From the NCBI RefSeq assembly GCF_028389875.1, contig NC_084702.1, forward strand, positions 70,529,582-70,593,581: DNA of 64,000 nucleotides, given 5' to 3'. This DNA comes from Rhea pennata (taxonomy: Eukaryota > Chordata > Aves > Rheiformes > Rheidae). How positions within the stretch are numbered: position 1 is the stretch's first letter; every line of letters starts with the position of its first letter. A program made the translations under genes and the position numbers. The notes under the pieces are model-generated. The model worked only from the letters and a program-made list of their open reading frames with translations. It was not told the DNA's origin and searched no databases. Shown in pieces: positions 27,501 to 37,280 of the stretch.

Positions 27501-30500
27501 CATCGTAGTTGGTGATGCCTGCAGAAACAGGGAAGACTGAGCTCAGCACAACACTGCTGCCCAACAGAGGGCCTGGAGAGCACAGCACTGCCCCTCCCTG
27601 GCTTTAAATACTTGTTGGACATAGACAAAATCTACAGCCAGGCCATTCACCACAGATCTGGCACTGCTCCCCCTGCCCCGCTGTGTCCTCGTCACCCCTC
27701 ATTACCCTCCCATGCAACACTGCCATCTCTTGCCACCTCCCTTCCTCCTCCATGTTGGTGCACTCTCCTCTTACCAATTCGGGCACATATTGTCATGAGC
27801 ATGTCTGTGACAGTTTTGGAGTCATCAACCATGACTGTTTTCACTGTCCCATCCAGCATGCGGATCTTCAGAGGCCGCTGCTTCTTTTTGTACTCCATGG
27901 TGTCCTACAGACACAGCAGAACACACCCCTCAGCGATGGTACCAGTGCTACCATGTAACACCACAACACCATAGCACCAACAGCTCCAGCACTCTGTCTC
28001 CAGAGCAATCTTGAGGGAGACGAGGGAGAGGAGAGCTCAAGGTGCTGGGCTGCATAGGTTACTGCAGTGCACGATGCAAACTGCAGCTAGTGTGCAAGGC
28101 AGGCACCCACACCACCGTGACTGTGTCTGATTGCAGAGCTAGGAGGGCACCAGATGGAAATACGGGGTCTGGATGCTTACCCCATTGCGAAGCATGTAAT
28201 AGTCCAGAGCCTTCCCAGCTTCCAGCCAGATCCCTTTCTTTGGGTCTTCATCCGAAAGGAACAGCCCAAAATCATTGGCTGAAAAACACAGCAAGGTCTC
28301 TATCAGTGTGGCCTGAGAAGTCTGACACTGTGGGTCTGATCCCTGCACAGGTGCACAGCTCAAGAAAGCTCTCTGGAAATGTGTCTCCCTGTCAGGGTTG
28401 AATGACCAAGGGAAAAGAAGAAGGTTTGCTTCCTGGCCAGGCTAATGTGCAGCAGATGAGGGAGCTCTGCTAAGTAATGAAAGCAAGGAGAACTTGGAAA
28501 GAGAGCCAAGAATGGCGGTGTACAGGTCCTTCAAGATACCGGGCTGTGCTCAGAGATGTGCATCTGCAGGGTCCAGCCAAGCTGACCAACATGCAGGATA
28601 CATAAGTACCTGTGCACACTGAAGCAGGCACCCGGAACCGCTATGAGCGGACTTACTTCAACACCAGAGGCCACACTGTAAACTTGGCCTCAGTGGTACA
28701 AGGCACTCTAACCTCCTCCCGGGGCTCAGCACTGGGACGCATGTTATTCAGTATCTCCACCAGTGACTAGGAGAAGGTCCATAGAGAAAACTGTTTGTTT
28801 GTGGATGACACTAAGTTCTTCTGTCAGGCTGACAGCAAGTGAGATCTTACTTCCTATTTTTTTGCCCACTCAGGTTTTAAGTTTCAGGATAGATGTTTTG
28901 TCATATATTTAACTATAGAAAAATCATTTAAAGCATGCCTACACAACAGTTAACTTGGAACTGACAGTTACAACTGAAGAAAGAGCTTAGAGTTGTGGTT
29001 GACAGCTCTCTGAAATCATTAGTGCACTGTGGAGCAGCAGCCAAAGAAAGCTAACAAAATGCAGGGCATCACCAAGAACAGTGCTGAGAACAAGATGGAG
29101 CTATCACTTTAACAGTCCATAAAAACTTGGCATGTGCACATCTTCAATACTAGATGGTCTAGTCTGCACATCTCCAGAAGGACATAGTATAGCTTGAAAA
29201 GATACAGAGAAGGGTAACTTAAATGATCAACCAGAAAGAGCATGTGCCTTAGTAGGAGAGACTAGAAAGGCTCATACTCCTCAGTTAGGTGGATAAGTGG
29301 TGGGTAAGTTAAGGGTAGAACTATTAATCAATGCTATATCGGAACTGGGGAGTACTCAATGAAACTTGTAGGACATCAGAGTAAAACAAAGAAAAGAAGG
29401 TTTATACAATGGGAAATCAATTTCTTGAGCTCACTGACCCAGGAGGTTGTGGAAGCAAGGTCAAAAAGGGACTAAAACCTGTAGACAAAAGATCCTTCGA
29501 TGGATACTGGGAAGGGATGTCTATCTAACATCCCAAATCTAACCACTTTGGGTACTGGTAAAATAAAAGGGAGATGGAGTGCACAGAGTCGCCAGGCTTA
29601 CATGCACTCCCAAAAGCCCATCCCGTCTCCCCTGATGGAGGCAGGGCTGCGGGCACGGGGAACACTGCTCTGACCCAGGGGGACATAGCGAGGACAGTTC
29701 CTGATCACTGATCACAAAGGGCCAGAACTACACCTGCCTTCGCTCTAGAAAAATTTTTCCACCTTTCGTCCAGCTCTGGACTGGAGGGTGTCTTGGCTTC
29801 CTCAGTCCAGTTGTTTGCTGGTCACTAATTTTATAAGCAGTCATCTGCTTGGCAGTTTTCTGTAGGGAGGAAAAATTTCCTGAGCTATCACACTCTTGCC
29901 TAGCTAATACTGTGGTTAGGATCTTTCTAAACAAATGACTGAACAGAGAGCAGAAATAATCAGTGGTGCTTGCTTTTTTTATTTATTATTTTTTTTAAAA
30001 AAAAACACTATTTTTGAAAGCAAATTCTAAGAGGATAATTCTAAAGCTGTGAAAACTAAAAAGCCAATCCTATATCCATAGTGTAAGAGGGGAGAGGTGC
30101 TTCCTGAGATAGAGCAAGATCACAGCTAGAAACTTGCACCAAATCTTCCAGAATCCAGCAAGGTATCTCAGCACATAACACACAAAGACACTGGCTTTCA
30201 GAGAATGCAATACCAAAAATTAAGTGGTTTGGTAAGCGAGACGCACTGAAACAGCACTGAAACCCATGCAAGAGGCAGGGGAATCTGGGTGATGCATGGG
30301 ACAACTGATCACAGTTCCCTTTCCTGGCCCAGAAAGAAGAGCTGCAGAGGAACACCTGCTCAGGAAGGGCTAGTTGGGAAGTAACCTGGGTCGTGGATTG
30401 TGTTAAGATACTTCACTCAGATTTAACTAAGTTAAACACCTGCTCAAAAAGACAAAAAAAAAAAAAAATCCAGAACTACTCAAAAAGGGATCTATGAGTG

Positions 30501-33500
30501 CCACAGAGTAAGTACAGTGAAGACAAACAAAAGATGCCAGGATCTAACAGAAACAGTAGAGCTATGAGCTAGAGATGAAGGTGAAAGTGAATAAATGGAT
30601 TGGCTGTATCTGGTTACCAAAACTGCAACCCAAGCCCTTAGGAGGGAGGCAGAACATTGGTGGAAGAGAAGCTGGTAAGGAGCAGAGATGCAAAGCTCAG
30701 AAGCAGCTCCCCAATGAGATCTGACCAGAGCTTCAAAGCTCAGACTCTCCGACAATGGAAAGCACCAGTTCTTTTAAAGAAAAACTGTTAAAAAAAAAAA
30801 AAAAAAAAAAAAGAAAAAGAAAAAGAAAAAGGAAAAGAGAAAAGAAACTTGAGAATAACCAATTCCCTTTAAGGTTTTATCTTTTTCTTTTATAGGTAGC
30901 CTGGCTCATGTCCAGGAGCAAGAAATATAATGTTTCTTCTAATGCTATTACAGCTTTGGCTCTATATAAAGATCCAGTCCCTCTTCAAAACCAAAAGTCT
31001 TGGTCCGAAAGTCTTTCTGTAACAATGCATTCAACAGACCAACAGGACATAAAGTTAAAAAAAAAAAAAAAGAAGAAGAAGTGAAAAAGCATTTCCTTTA
31101 CTCCACATGGCATTTGCTGCTTTCAGATTTCACAGTACTCCTCCTGCACGGGCAGCTCACTCTCCCGCTCGCAGAGCCTCCCACAGTCATGGACTCATCC
31201 CGTCCCTTCTGACCAGCTCCAGCAGGACCTCCTCACCTCCCACCAGGTCAAGATTTCTAGGCCCCAGCTTGTCTCCCTGCTGCTTTCGGAGCCCGTGGTC
31301 AAGGTTATACTGCCCACGGTGCTCGGACGAAACCCCACCCTTTACTAGCACTAATATTTTCCGCGCTGCTCCCTGTTCCTCTTCTGCATGCCTCCTGACA
31401 TCACATTTGCTTTTTGCTTAACGCATTGCTATATAGAGGCCTTTACTCAGCTGCCTGTGGTGACACCAGCTCCCCTTCATGAGTTAAAGCAGTTCATTTA
31501 TAACAGGCAGAGACCTTTTAGGAACTGGCATTCACACTTGGCAGAGAGAATTGGCATCCAGTTGGGAGAGGAGTTACTTCACTCCAGGGAAAGCCAGGAT
31601 GACTTAGCTGAGGAGAAGAGCTGCAGGGAGCCTGTGGCACAGGCAGTGATAGTAACCCCAAAACTGGCAGTAAGACTCAGTCTTGCTGTCCCACCCCCGT
31701 ATATGCTTGCAGCAATCGTGCTATGTGTACAACACGTATTCTAGAGGATGAATCAAATCTCGAGGTCATTTGTTGCAAGGTTAATTCTGAGCCTCCAAGA
31801 ACCAGGGAGATACTAGAACTGAGCAGCTGAGCAAGGTCAGAGTACCAGCACTTCCCAGGACTCACAGAGAACTGCTGGGGAGGGACAGACCAGACCAAAG
31901 ACAATATATTTCCCAACAAAGGAAATGTTCATTTATATCGTTTATTAATACTTCTTAGAACCAGGGCAACTGTTTAAACCCATCCAAACAACTGATCTTG
32001 GCTCCTTGTAATAATTACAAACAGGAGAGAAGAGAGAGGAAGGGCAGTAGGCTTAGAGTTTGATGACTATTTCACTTTCAGACGCGTTTCCCTACCCCAT
32101 ACCCCAATTTCTTCCAAGGTATAAATAAAGGAGCCCAAAAAGCTCAATGCCTTGGTCCCATGATAGCAACCTGAAAGCACACAGGGTTTTCTAGGATCAG
32201 GTGGGTATTCAAAGGGAGCACATTGCTTCCGTCTTGCACCACTAAGGAGCTGCAGGCTGGCTAAGGGAGTGTCAAGTCACCACTTCTCTTCAGGACCATT
32301 AGCAGGAGAGATCTAGGGGAGCAAATGCTCAGGAGATGCAAGAGTTACAGAACCAGATCATTCAATTGTAGCAATTAAATGTGCTTTAAAAACTAACAAC
32401 AACAAAAACAAAACCCCCCTGATGTTACAAAGTGACAAACTGAGCCAGATAGGCCTATAACAGAATAAAGTCCTTTCATTTAACCTGAAGCTTTATCCAG
32501 CTGCATCTACTATGTCCAGGTAATACCAGCTCTTGTGCTCTATCCTATTCTTTTGGGGGCCACAAATCTGCACAGTGGGGACACTAGCTTAATTTTTTGT
32601 AACCTATCCACCCAGCAAAGGGTAGGGAAATCTCCAGACTGAAGAGCTACGTCAGAAAACTTCCCCAGAAAGTTCTTGCAGAGCAGGGCTTATAACACTG
32701 TCAAACAAAACTCTGAGCTACTTTCATCTCTCAGTGTAAGGGAAATTTTCCAGACTTTGAATCATAGTCATGGCACTTTTCTGAATACTTTCCAATGGAA
32801 CCATGGTCTTGGATAAGGACAATTTATCAGATGCAGAATGTTTTGCATGGATGTAGCAGTTTCAACAAAATCCTCACCAGTAAAAGCTTCTCGAGTTCAG
32901 AATAAAGTGTTTTTTGCACAAGATGGTGGCTGCAAAACAACCAACAACCTGGAGCAGTTACCAGGGAAGGAGAAGAGTCAGGCTCTGGTCTCAGTCAGGC
33001 AGGGGAAATGTGAGCCTAGTTCTCCCCATACTAGGAAAGCACCACAATAATCACACTGACTATTCTGTTCTACGTGGAAAAATATCCAGAACTGCACTGG
33101 GACAAAACTGAAGGAGGTTTTTGGAGTGTTTGAGGGGTTTTTTGTTCCCCCCTCCCCAAAGGGAATGTATAACCATTTACTGACCAAACATAGCAGGTCA
33201 CAGAGCACACAGAAATGAGATGTAACCTGTCCAAAGCTGCAGAACTGGGAGAGGGGGCTTTGTGTCCAGGAAAAGGCTCGTGTCTAAAGGGTGTTAGCAC
33301 TAGAAACACGAGAAGTCTTTCAGAGAAATTTGTAGGGGCATAAGAAGAGGGAAAAGGGAGATTCAGTGGGGAAAGCAGAAGAAATGCTTTGACAGGAAAG
33401 TAGAACAGGACAGGGAATGACCCCAAGGAACGGGGCAGGAGCACTAGCTGAGACAGGATGGCACCGGCCACCAGAGCAAGTTACTCACGTTGCCCCATCT

Positions 33501-33618
33501 GGGCCTCAGGCACCCGCTCCCGGATCATCCGGCAGGCATCATACACCATGGTGGAAGGCTCGAACTGCATGGTCTTCACTACATTGCCGATGCTGATCTT
33601 CAGCGAGAGGGCAACCAT
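2728..33618 (-). CDS. TLN1: Talin-1, 49 coding exons, C-terminus outside window
   Basis: Talin-1 is the cytoplasmic adaptor that binds integrin beta tails through its FERM head and vinculin and F-actin through its helical rod. Translating the exons in order gives about 2255 residues that follow vertebrate talin-1 without a gap; residue numbers match the human protein to within one. All joins keep frame and use GT donors and AG acceptors. The start at 33618 sits in a near-perfect Kozak context (CCGCCACCATGG). Exons are listed in the domain entries below. The last visible exon ends at 2728 with a good donor, so about 285 residues (end of R12, R13, dimerisation helix) are missing here. Most introns are 80-830 bp; those of 300-830 bp (for example 15799-16220, 16350-16919, 21158-21686, 22290-23113, 25413-26138, 26267-26895) hold nothing I recognise. 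Identification is very secure. Confidence 0.97.
4871..5901 (-). other. TLN1 intron, 1.0 kb
   Basis: Intron between the exons at 5902-6048 and 4704-4870. The middle (about 5020-5110) is AT-rich with repeated TATTTGTA-like words; the flank at 5330-5400 is T-rich. No gene, RNA or clear repeat family was recognised. Confidence 0.6.
6706..9582 (-). CDS. TLN1: TLN1 exons for end of R7, R9 and R10 (residues ~1544-1870)
   Basis: Seven exons: 9442-9582, 8982-9163, 8419-8551, 7868-7969, 7568-7738, 7167-7316 and 6706-6807. The exon at 8982-9163 carries the Trp equivalent to human Trp1630 (in PPQWSVLAG), part of the KANK site of R7, together with the downstream Ser of the HSRTVSDS segment. R9 is the bundle that masks F3 in autoinhibited talin. 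Arg codon AG|G joins 8982-9163 to 8419-8551. Exon lengths in codons agree with the human protein. Confidence 0.95.
9707..12489 (-). CDS. TLN1: TLN1 exons for end of R6, R7 and R8 (residues ~1227-1543)
   Basis: Seven exons: 12292-12489, 11756-11895, 11305-11398, 10953-11042, 10597-10719, 10244-10387 and 9707-9868. R8 is a four-helix bundle inserted into R7; in the known protein R7 binds KANK proteins and R8 binds DLC1, RIAM, vinculin and actin. The Gly matching human Gly1404, part of the KANK-binding surface, is kept at about 1403 (VLGES). Split Arg codon CG|A joins 11756-11895 to 11305-11398. No truncation or frameshift is visible. Confidence 0.95.
12877..16349 (-). CDS. TLN1: TLN1 exons for end of R3 to R6 (residues ~876-1226)
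   Basis: Nine exons: 16221-16349, 15685-15798, 14609-14722, 14286-14420, 13991-14119, 13685-13787, 13167-13375 and 12877-12996 cover the main series, with R6 finishing in the next group (eight exons listed here; the ninth, 12292-12489, is given with R7). They encode Ala-rich amphipathic helices of the R4-R6 bundles. Split Gly codon G|GA joins 13685-13787 to 13167-13375. All splice sites are consensus and the frame is unbroken. Compared with human talin-1 the substitutions seen are conservative. Confidence 0.94.
14723..15684 (-). other. TLN1 intron, 1.0 kb
   Basis: Intron between the exons at 15685-15798 and 14609-14722. It includes an AT-rich segment with a T run at about 15211-15222. Open frames in it are short and resemble no known protein. 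Nothing else was seen. Confidence 0.6.
16920..22289 (-). CDS. TLN1: TLN1 exons for rod R1-R3 (residues ~489-875)
   Basis: Seven exons: 22176-22289, 21687-21795, 20949-21157, 20696-20794, 18090-18257, 17398-17692 and 16920-17086. They encode the first rod helical bundles. R2-R3 in the known protein contain vinculin-binding helices and the RIAM site, with R3 as the initial mechanosensitive switch. The sequence is Ala-rich and heptad-like throughout with no stops. The 295-bp exon (17398-17692) is the longest in the gene. A 2.4-kb intron (18258-20695) separates two of the R2 exons. Confidence 0.95.
18258..20695 (-). other. TLN1 intron, 2.4 kb
   Basis: Largest intron within the rod-coding part. 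On the plus strand it is rich in CAC and CAG words between about 18500 and 19300 and poor in G, which gives a visible strand asymmetry, but no tandem unit. No exon, RNA gene or mobile element was recognised. Confidence 0.6.
23114..23662 (-). CDS. TLN1: TLN1 exons for head-rod linker (residues ~403-488)
   Basis: Two exons, 23586-23662 and 23114-23294, joined through a split Lys codon (AA|G). They encode the unstructured linker between the head and the rod: a short acidic stretch rich in Glu, Asp and Ser, then the VLQQQ motif at about 431-435. In mammalian talin-1 this motif holds the calpain-2 cleavage site between Gln433 and Gln434, so the site is kept. The rest is rich in Gln, Gly, Pro and Met, as expected for a disordered linker. 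Confidence 0.95.
23911..26266 (-). CDS. TLN1: TLN1 exons for FERM F2-F3 (residues ~218-402)
   Basis: Five exons: 26139-26266, 25352-25412 (only 61 bp), 24927-25031, 24342-24497 and 23911-24012. They encode F2, which binds acidic phospholipids, and F3, the PTB-like domain that binds the integrin beta NPxY tail. Key F3 residues are in place at human numbering: Leu325, Arg358 and Trp359, the last being required for integrin tail binding in the known family. The C-terminal helix of F3 (IAQLIAGYIDIILKK) ends the last exon. Nothing suggests loss of integrin activation function. Confidence 0.96.
26896..33618 (-). CDS. TLN1: TLN1 exons for FERM F0-F1 (residues 1-~218)
   Basis: Five coding exons: 33489-33618 (exon continues as 5'UTR to 33652), 28181-28278, 27775-27904, 27366-27518 and 26896-27038. 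They encode F0, the ubiquitin-like domain that binds Rap1 (the Lys at position 15 is present), and F1 with its basic loop of Lys/Arg-rich residues. Split codons at each junction (C|CC, G|GC, T|TG) restore the expected residues. The first of these exons begins with about 34 nt of 5'UTR after an acceptor whose exon end lies at 33652, so at least one upstream non-coding exon must exist. The intron between the first two coding exons is 5.2 kb and carries a CR1 remnant; the others are short. Confidence 0.96.
28680..29570 (+). mobile_element. Decayed CR1-type LINE, 3' portion
   Basis: Plus-strand sequence follows the layout of the 3' end of a chicken-repeat-1 (CR1) non-LTR retrotransposon. It has a block containing GATGACACTAAG near 28804 (the reverse-transcriptase C-terminal region in CR1), then a segment with CTGCACATCTCCAGAAGGAC near 29164 and GATACAGAGAAGGGTAACTT near 29200, then a region with CCCAGGAGGTTGTGGAAGC near 29440, in the order seen in CR1. 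Many substitutions and small indels make it an old, inactive copy, truncated at the 5' end as CR1 copies usually are. It lies inside a TLN1 intron in the opposite orientation to talin. CR1 is widespread in birds and other reptiles and supports a sauropsid source. Boundaries are approximate. Confidence 0.75.
30790..30845. repeat. Poly(A) followed by (A)nG simple repeat
   Basis: A run of about 22 A is followed by several AAAAAG units and then a GGAAAAGAGAAAAG decay tract. It may be the tail of an old retrocopy or simple slippage; no element body was recognised next to it. Confidence 0.8.
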
Positions 33619-33652
33619 GGTGGCGGTTGGACAGTCCCCACTCCTGCGTCAC
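33489..33652 (-). other. TLN1: TLN1 exon 2: end of 5'UTR plus start codon
   Basis: The exon runs from its acceptor (TCTGGCAG, exon end 33652) to the donor next to 33489. About 34 nt of 5'UTR precede the ATG at 33618-33616. The start is fixed by the match to talin-1 (MVALSLKISIG), by the strong Kozak context, and by the acceptor just upstream, which leaves no room for a longer N-terminus. The upstream non-coding exon is probably the one at about 52922. Confidence 0.9.
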
Positions 33653-36600
33653 CTGCCAGAGGAGACAGAACTGGATCAGTTCTCACTGCTGGGCCTGCAC
33701 CGACATCAGTATCTCACTGCTGCTCAAGGAATCTCAATTCCTCCCATCCCAGGAAGCCAGTAGGTTGCAGTCACACAGCTACAAGAGGAAGCCATTTCAC
33801 TGAAATGTCCCTGCTTGTTCAGAAAACTCAGCCAGCACTGTCCCTTCCACAACTCAGGACACAGGGTCTTTGCTGTGTTTTCCCTCTGCCATGACCTTTT
33901 CCTCCTGAAAGTTGGGAAATGGCTTCTAATTACAAACAAGGACTATATCCTGTGACTAGCTACTCCTTTATGTGTATTTAAGAGCCCACGAAAAGGTTCC
34001 ATTTCCCATCTCTGTGCTAATGCAGGGGAGAAGGTTCCAGTAATGGATATCTCCAACCAGATAGACAAAGGCATCTATGCAAGGTCCTTCATAAATACAA
34101 GGACTTCAAATGAAATTCAGAACCTGTGATCTCTTTACACACAAAGACTGTCTGGGATCTTCAGCGAAAGTTAAGGGCTGTTGTCTCCCTATCAGGCCTT
34201 GACTCCAAGGTCGCACAATCAATTTTGTTCAAATACAGAAGTGACCATAGCTGTTACTCAGCACAGACACTGTCAGCAAGAAGGAAATGAGTGCATGGGA
34301 GTACTGTGAGATAAAGTGGGAGAGAATAATGGAAGGATTTATAATTAAAACTGCCATGACACAGAAACCACAAGAGGAAAACTAAACTTCAACCTTGAGC
34401 CAGCAGGGTCCTGCCCTAGCTATCAGGACTCCTCAGAGGTCCCACATCAACATCTGACAGTGCTAAGCCAGGAGACTAAGACAAGAGCTGTGACCCTCAA
34501 CCACTCAAAAACTCCTCAGAATGTATGACAGGCACTCACACTTCCTAGAGATGAGGGACCCATAGAAACGGAAGAGCCTGGAGCTGCTCAGAGAGAAGAG
34601 ATAAGCAAAGGGAGAGGGTGGCTCCTATCTGCTCCCGTACCCCTGGAGAGGGAAGACCATAAAATTGAATGATGGCCAATTAAAAGCTGAGGGAAGAAAA
34701 TACTTTTTATATGTTGCAGGATTTCTTGGTGGCACCCCCTGCCCCTGCCTGGAGAACATTGGGTCAAATCAGTAAGAACAGAAGCCGTAGAGGCAACTGA
34801 GTAAAAGCAAAGGGACTCTCCGGTCCTGAATAAGAGCCAGGAACTTGCTCACAAAACACAGATCTCCCCACAGGGTATTTAGTGACTCCTTCCTTTGTGG
34901 CTCTAAGTTGCAGGAGAAACAGGATACAAGGCATCACACAGCCTGGGATGGCACAGAGATCCTAATGGCAGCCGGCAGCAGGGTTGAAAATGCTGCAGCT
35001 CACCTGAGGAGAGCTTCTGTTCAGACGAGGAGTCGCTAACAACTGTGTACATCTCAAAAAGAGGAAATTTCTTGTGTGAATAAGGAAGTTCAGCTGCATG
35101 CATCAGTTCACTCCTCATTGCTTACAGACACCCCATGGGGAGGCATCAGCCCCATACGCACTTGGGGCAGGGAAGGGAAGAGCACCCATTTCCTCCTCCA
35201 CTCCATGCAATCCACAGTCACTTTGCCGACTCTGCAACCACCTCCCTTAAAATGTCATTCCCAGGCCCCAGCTTTCTGACAGACCCAGGGCAGACCAGCG
35301 ATATGCTCTTGGAAGGGATGCAGTGCAACATGTCACGGTGCAGCCACAGCAGGAGACGGTCAGCCTGGCAAGCCTACGTGGGCCAGGAGCAAGGGACCTG
35401 AGAGGAGCAGGCATGGAGCCGTGGGAGACCTGAACTGCAGCAGCAAAGAGGATGAAGAGGAAGGTGGTGGTGGTGAGGGGGGGATCAGCAATATGCAGTA
35501 TGTCAGAACTCCTTCAGCCTCCTGCCTGTTCTCTCCATCCAGGTAACTCTTCTCTTGCTGTCCTCCTCCCAAACTCACGTACTTTCTCTGGGGCAACAGC
35601 TTCTCTTCGTGCACCCCACTGCCTCCTCACAGACCCCTCCGATGGGGCGAACAAGCCTGCCCGAGCACTCAGCAGGGTAATTCCCACACAGGGCCCAAGT
35701 GGAAGTTCAGCAAGAGGACTAGCGCTCCCCAGAGCTGAGCGCAGCCCGGCTGTGGGAAAAGGTTCGGTTGTGTAAGCCAGGGCAGGCCCCTCGGGGAGCT
35801 CGGCGAGAGGTCAGCAGGCTCGCAGCGCGGCGCGCGGCCCAGGGCAGGTCTCCCCTGGGAGCGGGACGCTGCCCAGCTTGCTCCGCTCTGCGGCACGTGC
35901 TGGCGTTTTACCTGCCAGGCTTGGTAGCAGCTGCTATTACAGCTTGAGGAGGAAAACAGGTTGCTGAACACTGTCAGCAAGGAGTGTGCCCACACACCAC
36001 AGGAGGCGCAGAAGGGTGCTTCCTGCGGCACAGAGAAGTGGTTTTGGTGCCAGAAGCCTGTGAAAAGAGTAAAAACTTGCCAGCCAGAAAAGGCACAAGA
36101 GAGAAAAGAGCCACAGGACTGAGAAGACTCCTGTATCCTGACCCGATTGCTCTGACATCCAGCGCTCTCCTACCATGGCAGGAATTGGCCAGAGAGAAAC
36201 AAGGCATGCTGGAGGCGGCCTGCGAGCCCTGCTCCCAGCAGCCTTGGGCCCTGCAGCTGCCTGAATGACCTAAGTGTCCCGAGAAGCAAGTCCCTCTGGG
36301 TCAACTTGTCCAGGGCTGCCAGTGTCTCCTCCAAGCCTCCTTCAGAAGAGGCTCACGGGAGAAGACCGGCAGTACCACACTGCTGCAGAGCCTGCCATAG
36401 CATCACCACGGGGCAGGCTGCCACCTGCTACACAGCTGTCTGCTGTGGTTGCAAGCTCCTGGAGGGCTGCAGTGCCATTACTTCCTCAGTCCCAGCATGC
36501 AGAGCAACTACTCATGCCCCTAAACTTCTCATTCAGCATGCTGAAGGCTGATTTTCCTCCCAGCATCCAGAAAGGATGTCAGATTTCCAGCCTGCAGTTG

Positions 36601-37266
36601 CCAGAGTGGGATGTTGAGGGAGTTCCCAGAGCGAGCCAAGGGCATGGCAGGAAGGAGGAGCCCAGCAGCTGTGGAAGAGTGAGTGTCTCACCTGAATGTG
36701 GTCCTCAAGCCTCTCTTTTCCCTCCCACTCTCAAAAGTGCCAGGAGTTATTTCTAAAACTGCAGGCACCAAGCACTAGCCAAGCTGACCTTCTGCCCTCC
36801 ACAGGCACTCATTTCTCACTTTTTCCTACCATAACCACCCGGCCCCAAAACTGTCGACAGTCACCTCTCCGCCACCAGCCTCGCTGGCTGCTCCAGCTCC
36901 GCACAGCTTATTGAGTCAGAGCCTCAAAAAAAAATAAATAAAATCGCAGGCCCACAGTGGCTTGTAAGGCACTGAGCAGCACCAAGAGCCCACGCTCCAC
37001 CGCACCGGTCCCACGCTCCACCGCAAACAAACCCCACCTCGCTTTGCCGATACGTGGCTGCCGGTTTCCTGCCGCAGCTGCACACACGCTCCTCTGCAGG
37101 GCTTCGGCGCAGCCGGGACTACAAGGCTGCCTGAAGGAGCCTGCAGCGCAGGTGAGAAAGGCTGCGAGATGCACCTTGCAGCCCAGGGAGCTGCTCCGGG
37201 CCGGATAGCGGGGGGTGGCCCCACTCCTGGGGTCAAGCTGACAAACCACACTCAGAGCATTTTGCT

Positions 37267-37280
37267 CCCCCCCCCCCCCC
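37267..37280. repeat. Poly(C) tract
   Basis: A run of about 14 C on the plus strand within TLN1 intron 1, followed by ACTTTCCCCC. Confidence 0.85.

Larger units (their letters stand above)
28279..33488 (-). other. TLN1 intron between first two coding exons, 5.2 kb
   Basis: Intron separating the ATG exon from the second coding exon. It carries the CR1 remnant described separately, an A-rich simple repeat at 30790-30845, and a second A tract at about 31056-31085. The remainder (29600-33480) shows no reading frame that resembles a known protein and no RNA gene that I can recognise. Confidence 0.65.

Noticed and set aside
34540-34720. Possible second CR1-like fragment (GAGCTGCTCAGAGAGAAGAG)
   Set aside because: Only one short similar word; no ordered set of CR1 blocks.
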